Shown here one piece after another: positions 25,543 through 32,287 of a stretch of DNA of 64,000 nt. The notes below the pieces were generated by a model. It ran no database searches, was not told the DNA's origin, and saw nothing but the letters and a program-made list of their open reading frames with translations. The DNA is taken from positions 1 to 64,000 of the forward strand of contig PLIC01000230.1 in NCBI GenBank assembly GCA_003139995.1, read 5' to 3'. Origin of the DNA: Candidatus Acidiflorens stordalenmirensis (GTDB lineage: Bacteria > Acidobacteriota > Terriglobia > Terriglobales > Acidobacteriaceae). Position numbers and translations under genes: made by a program. The first letter of the stretch is position 1; each line of letters starts with the position of its first letter.

Positions 25543-25863
25543 TCAGGCGCTCGCGATCCGCCGCCCCTGCTGAAAACACTCGCGGCACAGCACCGGGCGA
25601 CCTTGCGTCGGACGAAACGGCACCGTGGTTTCCTTCCGACACTGCGAGCAATTCGTCCGGGTCTCTGTCTTCGTGTACGAATGCCCGCGCGACTGCCCTT
25701 GCGACGAAGTCCCAACCACTGCCATGCGCTTGCCTTTGCAGTTCTTGCAACGTTTGGGTTCGTTCTTGAACTGCTTGTCGCGGAAGAACAGTTGTTCCCC
25801 CGCTGTGAACACGAAATCCGTGCCACAATCCACGCATTTCAAAACCTTGTCCTGGTATTCCAT
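25543..25863 (-). CDS. Zinc-ribbon domain protein (106 aa)
   Basis: Two zinc-binding modules: an N-terminal one with CVDCG and CKNCKGKR, starting MEYQDKVLKCVDCGTDFVF, and a second with CSQCRK and CRECF. The first matches the probable zinc-ribbon family (zf-trcl type) present in many Gram-positive, Chloroflexi and Acidobacteria genomes; the second matches the CxxC-x-GC companion motif. The ATG at 25863 is preferred to the longer ORF because homologues start at MEYQDK. The role is unknown; nucleic-acid binding or redox sensing are guesses. Confidence 0.8.
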   Translation of the reverse strand: MEYQDKVLKCVDCGTDFVFTAGEQLFFRDKQFKNEPKRCKNCKGKRMAVVGTSSQGQSRGHSYTKTETRTNCSQCRKETTVPFRPTQGRPVLCRECFQQGRRIASA

Positions 25864-26024
25864 TGGAGAGGCGCTCCCATTCCGCGTCCCTGCTCTGCAC
25901 GGGAGACCCGAATAGGGAAGGATCCGGTTCACATCGTGGGCAGGAGATTTACATCCCCCTCATGTTGCCCCCTGGATTCGGCCCGCCATGCGGTGTGCGT
26001 CGCATGGTTGCTGCTATTCTGATT

Positions 26025-26143
26025 ACGTCAACTGCCGGGGGAATGCTAACGAGCTTCGCCCCGAACGACTCTCGCCTCGATCATCTTCGAATCGTTTTCG
26101 AGTGCGAGGGACGGGCCGCCCCACGAGCGAACGGCCCGTTTTT
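26025..26143 (+). ncRNA. Candidate small RNA with intrinsic terminator
   Basis: No ORF is here. A hairpin CTCGCCTCGA.../TCGAGTGCGAG (26071-26108) is followed by a second, terminator-type hairpin. A weak -10 box TATTCT (26015-26020) lies upstream, without a good -35. The transcript would be divergent from the zinc-ribbon gene and end three bases before the rpsU stop codon on the other strand. Confidence 0.35.
26111..26143 (+). terminator. Intrinsic terminator facing the rpsU 3' end
   Basis: ACGGGCCG (26111-26118), 13-nt loop, CGGCCCGT (26132-26139), then TTTTT. The T tract is on the plus strand, so it serves a plus-strand transcript although no plus-strand gene lies immediately upstream. Confidence 0.7.
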
Positions 26144-26145
26144 CC

Positions 26146-26343
26146 TTAGTCCTGTTCCTTGCGTGCTTTCTTGCGGCTGCGTTTGCGAGCCAGCGCTTCT
26201 TTTACTCGCTTCCTCTCGCCGGGCTTCAGGTAAAACGAGTGACGCTTTACTTCCTTGATAATGTCCTCGGTCTGCACCTTCCGCTTGAACCGACGCAGCG
26301 CGTTTTCGAGGGATTCACCCTCTTGAAGTCGAACTTCCGCCAA
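26146..26343 (-). CDS. rpsU: 30S ribosomal protein bS21
   Basis: The 65-residue sequence AEVRLQEGESLENALRRFKR and the Lys/Arg-rich tail ending KRSRKKARKEQD are typical of S21, which binds the platform of the 30S subunit near the anti-Shine-Dalgarno region and helps initiation. The start is TTG at 26343; GGGGGGTG lies upstream. A sigma-70-like promoter is found about 40 nt further up. The gene is monocistronic here. Confidence 0.96.
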   Translation of the reverse strand: MAEVRLQEGESLENALRRFKRKVQTEDIIKEVKRHSFYLKPGERKRVKEALARKRSRKKARKEQD

Positions 26344-26381
26344 CGGACTACACCCCCCACTCGTCCTAAGTGGACTTGTTA

Positions 26382-26411
26382 GTTATGGCAAGTATTGCCC
26401 TCCTAAGTCAA
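26382..26411 (-). promoter_or_regulatory. Predicted rpsU promoter
   Basis: On the minus strand TTGACT (26411-26406), 18-nt spacer, CATAAC (26387-26382), about 40 nt before the TTG start of rpsU. Confidence 0.55.
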
Positions 26412-26440
26412 GTGGAATGTGTGGAAATCTTCATCGCGCC

Positions 26441-29400
26441 TTAGAAATTCAGCCGCGTCGACAATTGCATCTGTCGCGGAGCGTACGCGCTCATCGGCTT
26501 CATGAGACTTGTAGGTTGCTGATAATAAGCCGGATAGTAAGTTCCTCCCACGTTTTGCGTGTACTTTACGAACTGTCCCGCCGAATTATAGAAACCGTCG
26601 TCGCTCAAGTCGTCCCTTTGATTATCGCGATTGAACAGATTGAATGACTCCGCGGTCAACTCCAGATGACACCGTCCGCCCAGATTCATCTTTCTTGTCA
26701 GTCGCAGATCCATGGTCGCATAGGCCGGACCGATAAATGCGTTGCGCCCATACCCCGACAAACGGTCGTTGCTCGTGTCCCCATCCTGATTCGGATCGCC
26801 CGACACCATCGCGTTCGCCGGACGTCCGCTGCCATACGTCATGATCCCCGAGATTTTCCAGTGGTCGAACATCGCCGCCAGAGCTTTCTGCCCGGCCGCA
26901 AACGGGTTCGGTTCCTCAATCGCTGAAATCGACAGCCGCTGCCGCTGGTCCGTCACGCTCGACGCCTTCTCACTTTTCGTTGAGTACGAGTTCTGCACTG
27001 TCGACGCTCCCGTCGCCAGCGCATCCTGCCCGTCGTCAATCGCGTGCGCCCACGTGTACGCCAGACGGAAATCCATGCCTCCCGACATCCGCTTGCGCAG
27101 CGACACCGTCATTCCGTGATACACGCTCGATGCCGCACTCTCAAACTGGTCGATTGCCCCCAGTTGCGAGATCGGGCGGCTCAACGTGTTGATACACGGT
27201 GGATACGGACAACTGATGCTGTAATTCGTCTGCCAGGTCGCAAACGACTCCACGTTATAAAACTCATTTGGAACAATACTGCCGGTCGAGTCGACGACCG
27301 GATAGCTGTAGTAAGTCGGCGGCGGCAGATTTACATCTCGCGCCCGGATCATGTCCACGCCGTGCACAAACAAGTAAGACAACGTCCCCATAAACCCGCC
27401 GCCCATTTCCCGCTCTAGGCTCAGACTTGCCTGCTGCACCCGGGGCGTCTTAAAGTCCGGCGCAAACGCCGACACCTCGCTGGTCGCATACTGCTGCCAC
27501 GCCGCCGGCAGCGTGCACGAGACCGGCCCCCGAGGACAGTTCACCGCCGCATTCGGATAAGAAGGAAACACCTGGCCCTGGTAGAAGTCCGTATTGTCCA
27601 GGGAAAGAAAGTTGTCGCTCAGTCCATTGTTATTGATCACCGCCGACTGATAAATCCCCGGAATGCGGGTATAGAAAATTCCAAATCCCGCCCGCACCAT
27701 CAGCGGACGATCGTCGCCGAGCGCATATCCAATTCCGACGCGCGGCGCGAAATTAGTCCCACGCAACGGCATCTTGCCTGCCTGCGGCCACAGCGGATTT
27801 CTCACCATTCCCTTCTTCGAGAACGTCTGCAAATCGTAGCGCGTTCCCAGGCTCAAGCTGAACTTCGGTGTCAGCCGCGCCGTGTCCTGCACAAACCCCG
27901 CGTAGTCGTTGCTGTCCGGATGCGATACCGGATTCCCGAAATTCTGCTCGTAATATCGCGCTAAGTTGGCGGGCGGCCCAGTCCAGCTGCGGGCATGCGC
28001 ATCCCAGCTCGGCATGATTGTGTGCGCATACGCCCGCAGCGGCGTTAACTCCAGTCCCCCGTGCATTGGCACAAACGTCAGCGGATTCACCGCAATATCG
28101 TCGAATAAATACTCTCCGCTGTACAACGACGGGAAGTAGTTGTAGTCCCAGGTCCGCATCCCGTCGGCCCCGAACTTCCACTGGTTGCGTCCCCGGCTCA
28201 GGCTCAAAGTCTCCGCCAGGTGCAGCCGGTGTTCCCGCGTCTGCCGCGGCAATGTCGAAGATTGCCCTAAATCCGCCATCCAACTGTAGATGCTCGTCCG
28301 CACCCCGGTCGAGTTGGGAAACGACTGTTCCAGGTCGCGCGAAAACTGCGCCCGCAGATGGCTCGTCAGCCGCGGCGTCATGCTGCCCGACAAACTCAGC
28401 GACGCGCTTTCCGTCGCCACGTCCTCTTCCCCATTCCCGCTCATCGCATAATTTGTAATCGGACTCCCCGAATCAAAAGAGACGTTGTTCGTCCCATAAG
28501 ACCGCGCTGTGCTCAGCCGCGCCGAAAGATACTGGTGCGGCGTCAGCACCCGGTCCAGCTTCAAAGATCCCGTTTCCCCCAACAACTTCGCAGGAAACGT
28601 CCCTCCATTCTGCGAAAGCTGCGCCGCCGCCGGCGACAAGTTCGCCGCGATGCACAGGCCAGCGGCCGCGTCTTCCGGAGAACAGCCCGCCACGATCGCC
28701 TCGTCGCAGGCCGACCCACCGCCTTGCCCCACCCCCGGCTGGTTCGCGGGATCGCAGACCTCGTAGTCCAAAATACTCGGGTATGTACCCAACTGCGGCA
28801 TAACCGTCGTCGCACCGTCCTCGAATTGCACCACCCTGGGCAAATCGAAAATGTGCTGATCGTAACTGGCAAACAAGAACGTCTTGCTGCGCTGGATCGG
28901 CCCACCAACCGTCCCGCCAAACTGGTGCTGTATATTGTTCGGATTGAACGTCATAAATGGAGGCGTCGCTCCGCCCAGCGCACTATCGCGCAGATAATAG
29001 AATGTGCTCCCGTGCCACTGGTTCGTGCCCGACTTGGTCACCACATTCACCACCGCGCCTCCGGCCCGTCCCGACTCCGCCCCATAACCGCTCGACTGCA
29101 CGCGGAACTCCTGCACCATCTCGTTCGAAAACTGGTAAGGCGCGCGATACCGCCCCGAAGCCTGCGCAAAGAATCCGTTGTTGTTGTCCCCTCCATCCAC
29201 CAGGAAGCTCGTGTTATATCCGCGAATCCCACCATAAGAAAGATCCCCGTTCGATCCCGACGTCAAATCTCGCGGATCCTGCGTCACCCCCGGCATCAGC
29301 AACAACAGGTCCGTGAACCTGCGCCCGTTCAGCGGCAGATCCTCGATCTCCCGCTCATCCACCAGGGCCGATACCGAACTCGGATTCATATCCATCAGGC

Positions 29401-29815
29401 GCGGCGCATCCGACACTGTGATCGTTTCCTTCGGTCCCGCCACCTTCAGCTTGAACGTCACGAGCGCCGCCGCTCCTATCTCCACGCGAATCACCGGCGA
29501 AATCTCCGGCGACATCCCTTCCGCCTCCGCCCGCGCCGAATACTGCCCCGGCGGCAGCAGATCCACCGCGAATCGTCCCGCCGAATCGGTGGCCGAGTGG
29601 TAGCGTATCCCCGTCTCTACTCGGATCGCCACAATATCCGCGTTCGTGATCGCCGCTCCCTGCGCGTCCAATACCACGCCTCGCAACGCGCCCGTGGACG
29701 CATCCTGCGCCCAAGCCAAGGAAGCGCCAAGAATAAGTTGAAAGAGGAATGCCAGGGAGACAACACGAAAAAAATTGCGAATCGTAGCCAGAAATGGCTC
29801 ACCGCAGCGGCACAT
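26441..29815 (-). CDS. Oar-like TonB-dependent outer-membrane receptor
   Basis: A 1124-aa outer-membrane protein. A signal peptide (VVSLAFLFQLILGASLAWAQ) is followed by a carboxypeptidase-regulatory/CNA-B-like domain (about 40-130, GALRGVVLDAQGAAITNADI), a plug domain (about 150-260, DLPLNGRRFTDLLLLMPGVT, GYNTSFLVDGGDNNNG) and a long beta-barrel that ends in an aromatic strand (QLSTRLNF). This Oar-type layout is expanded in Acidobacteria and is thought to take up polymers or secrete proteins with TonB. The ATG has GAGGGG six bases upstream, but that sequence is part of a strong hairpin. No TonB or SusD-like gene is adjacent. Confidence 0.9.
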   Translation of the reverse strand: MCRCGEPFLATIRNFFRVVSLAFLFQLILGASLAWAQDASTGALRGVVLDAQGAAITNADIVAIRVETGIRYHSATDSAGRFAVDLLPPGQYSARAEAEGMSPEISPVIRVEIGAAALVTFKLKVAGPKETITVSDAPRLMDMNPSSVSALVDEREIEDLPLNGRRFTDLLLLMPGVTQDPRDLTSGSNGDLSYGGIRGYNTSFLVDGGDNNNGFFAQASGRYRAPYQFSNEMVQEFRVQSSGYGAESGRAGGAVVNVVTKSGTNQWHGSTFYYLRDSALGGATPPFMTFNPNNIQHQFGGTVGGPIQRSKTFLFASYDQHIFDLPRVVQFEDGATTVMPQLGTYPSILDYEVCDPANQPGVGQGGGSACDEAIVAGCSPEDAAAGLCIAANLSPAAAQLSQNGGTFPAKLLGETGSLKLDRVLTPHQYLSARLSTARSYGTNNVSFDSGSPITNYAMSGNGEEDVATESASLSLSGSMTPRLTSHLRAQFSRDLEQSFPNSTGVRTSIYSWMADLGQSSTLPRQTREHRLHLAETLSLSRGRNQWKFGADGMRTWDYNYFPSLYSGEYLFDDIAVNPLTFVPMHGGLELTPLRAYAHTIMPSWDAHARSWTGPPANLARYYEQNFGNPVSHPDSNDYAGFVQDTARLTPKFSLSLGTRYDLQTFSKKGMVRNPLWPQAGKMPLRGTNFAPRVGIGYALGDDRPLMVRAGFGIFYTRIPGIYQSAVINNNGLSDNFLSLDNTDFYQGQVFPSYPNAAVNCPRGPVSCTLPAAWQQYATSEVSAFAPDFKTPRVQQASLSLEREMGGGFMGTLSYLFVHGVDMIRARDVNLPPPTYYSYPVVDSTGSIVPNEFYNVESFATWQTNYSISCPYPPCINTLSRPISQLGAIDQFESAASSVYHGMTVSLRKRMSGGMDFRLAYTWAHAIDDGQDALATGASTVQNSYSTKSEKASSVTDQRQRLSISAIEEPNPFAAGQKALAAMFDHWKISGIMTYGSGRPANAMVSGDPNQDGDTSNDRLSGYGRNAFIGPAYATMDLRLTRKMNLGGRCHLELTAESFNLFNRDNQRDDLSDDGFYNSAGQFVKYTQNVGGTYYPAYYQQPTSLMKPMSAYAPRQMQLSTRLNF

Positions 29816-29818
29816 ACC

Positions 29819-29857
29819 AATCCCCTCGTATCCGAGATTTCGGAATCGGAGGGGATT
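29819..29857 (-). promoter_or_regulatory. Hairpin masking the ribosome-binding site of the Oar-like receptor gene
   Basis: In the minus-strand mRNA AATCCCCTC pairs perfectly with GAGGGGATT, with an inner CCGA/TCGG stem. GAGGGG is the Shine-Dalgarno sequence, and the ATG follows the hairpin after three bases (GGT). Ribosome access would require opening of the hairpin. Confidence 0.6.
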
Positions 29858-30039
29858 CCAGAGACCCTAGAAATCTATATACCAAAGTGCGTCCCACCAG
29901 AATGTGACGCACGCACTTGCAATATGTTCAGTTTTCGATGGCCGTTGGCCGTCCCTGCGATACTTTGGCGCGGAGTGGCCCATTCTTGGCAAACTTGCGA
30001 TCTTTAGCTCGCATCAATTGCAAGTTCCCCTCGATAAGC

Positions 30040-30093
30040 GCGGAGGCAAAAAGGCGAAAGACCTTTGTGCCGCAAAGGGCTTTTTGCCTCCGC
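30040..30093. repeat. Long perfect hairpin in the spacer before the carbonic anhydrase gene
   Basis: GCGGAGGCAAAAAG (30040-30053) pairs with CTTTTTGCCTCCGC (30080-30093), 14 bp without mismatch, around an inner CCTTTGTGCCGCAAAGG stem. No T tract follows. The rest of 29858-30170 shows no gene. Confidence 0.65.
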
Positions 30094-30170
30094 AATCTCC
30101 AACCTGACTTCGGCAATCGCTCCATGATATGTTGACTATTCGCAGCTCAAGCTGCGCATCCGATAAATCC

Positions 30171-30692
30171 ATGATCCGCTCCTACAAAGGCGTCACCCCC
30201 CAGTTCCCCGACACCTGCTACATTGACGACTCAGCCCAAATCATCGGCGATGTCATTCTCGGCGAACACTCCAGCATCTGGATGAACTCCGTCCTCCGCG
30301 GCGATGTCCACCAGATACGCGTCGGCCACTACTCCAACATTCAGGACAACTGCGTCCTCCACGGCATGAAAGAAATTTACGGCGTCTATCTGGGCGACTA
30401 CGTCAGCGTGGGCCACACCGTCGTCCTTCACGGATGCACCATCGAAGCACGCTGCCTGATCGGCATGGGCTCCATCGTCCTCAACGGCGCCGTCATCGGA
30501 TCCGGCTCCATCATCGCCGCCGGCACCCTGATCCCCGAGAAAACGATCATAGAGCCGAATTCCCTCTGGATGGGCTCCCCAGGAAAATTCCGCCGGCGCC
30601 TGGAGGAAAAAGACCAGGAGATGATTCTCCGCTACGCCGAAAATTATCTGGGATACAAAGAGTCGTACTTGACGGAGAGAAAAGGCTCTTAG
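30171..30692 (+). CDS. Gamma-carbonic anhydrase family protein
   Basis: A 173-aa left-handed beta-helix protein with hexapeptide repeats (SAQIIGDVILGEHSSIWMNS, VLRGDVHQIRVGHYSNIQDN). The three zinc histidines are present: His in RVGHYSNIQ, and the two in VSVGHTVVLHG. Enzymes of this family (YrdA, CamH type) hydrate carbon dioxide, or bind small ligands when inactive. The ATG at 30171 begins MIRSYKGVTPQFP, the normal N-terminus. A short cluster of GCTGTTGGCTGG words and an AGAGACGCGGC hairpin follow the stop. Confidence 0.9.
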   Translation: MIRSYKGVTPQFPDTCYIDDSAQIIGDVILGEHSSIWMNSVLRGDVHQIRVGHYSNIQDNCVLHGMKEIYGVYLGDYVSVGHTVVLHGCTIEARCLIGMGSIVLNGAVIGSGSIIAAGTLIPEKTIIEPNSLWMGSPGKFRRRLEEKDQEMILRYAENYLGYKESYLTERKGS

Positions 30693-30729
30693 CTGTTGGC
30701 TGGTGGCTGGTGCTCTTTTTCCCGCCTGC

Positions 30730-30753
30730 AGAGACGCGGCAAGCCGCGTCTCT
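30730..30753. repeat. AGAGACGCGGC hairpin
   Basis: AGAGACGCGGC, AA, GCCGCGTCTCT: perfect 11-bp arms. Related copies are at 42141-42162, about 49313-49339 (degenerate) and 50372-50396. Confidence 0.7.
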
Positions 30754-30814
30754 ACGGGAAATCAGATGCCCCCCTTTAGGGGCCGAGGGCAATTCCGAAC
30801 CCGCGCGTCCCTTT

Positions 30815-31246
30815 CTACCAATTCGCCACCCGATGCTTGAAGCTGAACGCCGCCCCGAGGCCGTTCATCGTCGCGCCCCCAATCAGGATGGCACGCGCCA
30901 TGTGGTCGTGGTGTCTCTTGTGCCACAAATAAGCGGCCGCGGTCTCACCCCCGAACAGCGCCCCGGTAGCCACAACCTGCACCGCCGCCGTATGTACAAA
31001 CGGACGCGCCGGTGGATTGTATTCTTCCCCGCCGCCAGCGATGTTCTTGCGCGTGGCATAGCTGTCGGCAGCCTTGGCCGCTCCGTCGAGCGCGGCCAGC
31101 GCAATTGTGGATTTCGTCCAGAAGCGCGAAGCGGCCAAGTCTTCGCGCGTTAGGTGGGGACGCACCGCAAAAGCGTAATTCGCTTCTTGAGCGCGCAGAA
31201 TGCCGGCCATCGCGGCCAGCACAAGAATCACCATGGGCATTTTCAT
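30815..31246 (-). CDS. Exported/membrane hypothetical protein (143 aa)
   Basis: A signal peptide or first membrane segment (MPMVILVLAAMAGILRAQEA) is followed by a soluble part and two weaker hydrophobic helices (AAVQVVATGALFGGETAAAYL and ARAILIGGATMNGLGAAFSF). His-rich WHKRHHDH lies between them. Composition is typical of a small envelope protein. No family is recognised and the gene stands alone. Confidence 0.7.
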   Translation of the reverse strand: MKMPMVILVLAAMAGILRAQEANYAFAVRPHLTREDLAASRFWTKSTIALAALDGAAKAADSYATRKNIAGGGEEYNPPARPFVHTAAVQVVATGALFGGETAAAYLWHKRHHDHMARAILIGGATMNGLGAAFSFKHRVANW

Positions 31247-31419
31247 TGGACAGGCGGGTCGCGCATACCGACCCTCGCCTGACCATCGGAAGGCAAATAA
31301 GACTCTTGACGGTTCTAAGCGAATTTAAGAAACGGGAGTAACCGCGGAGCCGTTCAAGAACAAAATGCTTTGAGAAGGAACCCGCGCCCCGACACTAGTG
31401 CGAATTTACTTTCGATAAG

Positions 31420-31479
31420 ATTGCCCGGCCCGCCGCTTGGGTGGCGGCTGTGTGGGGTCGTGGGGTGAGGCCGGGCAAT
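31420..31479. repeat. Extended inverted repeat between the 143-aa gene and the ferredoxin gene
   Basis: ATTGCCCGGCC (31420-31430) and GGCCGGGCAAT (31469-31479) form a perfect 11-bp stem with an inner CCGCC/GGCGG stem. It could be a structured RNA or another dispersed palindrome. The rest of 31247-31667 shows no gene. Confidence 0.5.
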
Positions 31480-31667
31480 TCCGTGCTTCCATCAATTGCA
31501 GATGTCTATACTTGTACCGCACCGGGCCCCACTCCGACTGTGACGACCATCACTATTCTGTGTGACCGCGCCACACTGCGCTGTGACAGGGGTCACCGAC
31601 AAGGCGGACCCCACTGGCTAAGGTAAAAGCGAAACTACTACAGTAAACACCTTCAGGAGAAGCCATC

Positions 31668-31925
31668 ATGGCGTATGTAATCACCGACACCTGCATCAAA
31701 GACGAGCTTTGCGTGGAAGTCTGCCCGACCGACTGCATCCATCCCAAAAAAGACGAACCGGAGTTTGAGACCGCGACCCAGCTTTATGTCGACCCCGAGG
31801 GTTGCATCGATTGCGGCGCCTGCGTTCCGGCTTGCACCTCGGATTCGATCTTCACGGCAGAAGAACTGCCGGCGGACAAGAAAGAGTTTCTGGAAAAGAA
31901 CGCTGCGTATTACGTAAAGAAGTAG
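31668..31925 (+). CDS. Two-cluster ferredoxin
   Basis: An 85-aa soluble electron carrier. The second cluster motif is canonical, CIDCGACVPAC. The first half, CIKDELCVEVCPTDC, has the spacing of the 7Fe/8Fe FdxA-type ferredoxins with an altered first motif, so one cluster may be 3Fe-4S. AGGAG lies nine bases before the ATG. A strong terminator follows. It is not linked to any oxidoreductase gene here, so its partner is unknown. Confidence 0.93.
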   Translation: MAYVITDTCIKDELCVEVCPTDCIHPKKDEPEFETATQLYVDPEGCIDCGACVPACTSDSIFTAEELPADKKEFLEKNAAYYVKK

Positions 31926-31998
31926 CGTTCCCGTTGTTTCGATCACGGGGCACACGGGCGCGTGGCCCAGCCTTCGCATCCATCTTATCTCTCGAGGG

Positions 31999-32029
31999 CC
32001 CCGTCCAAGCTCGGCTTGGGCGGGGTTTT
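31999..32029 (+). terminator. Intrinsic terminator of the ferredoxin gene
   Basis: CCCCGTCCAAGC, loop TCG, GCTTGGGCGGGG, then TTTT; 12-bp stem with one G-U pair. The sequence from here to 32287 shows no further gene. Confidence 0.8.
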
Positions 32030-32287
32030 CGTCACAGAACCAGGAAGCAGTTTCAGCGCACACCCCCACGCATGTCCTGGGACTGAAGCGCTTTCAGAAA
32101 CAGATCTTCTTCCTCTTCATAATGTTTCCAACGAACCACTGACCTTCGCCAGTCTCTGAATATCGGCAAAGCAACTGAGTGTTTGCTTCCACATCTCGCG
32201 ACCTATATCCTTTGCACGAACGGATGCCCGAACGGAAAACTCGTGCCTATTTCGAACGTTCTTCCATACAGGAGGCTTTTGCCGGCC

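Noticed and set aside
28358-30007. 549-aa plus-strand ORF over the Oar-like receptor gene
   Set aside because: Arg/His-rich translation typical of antisense to a GC-rich gene; crosses the receptor start and leader.
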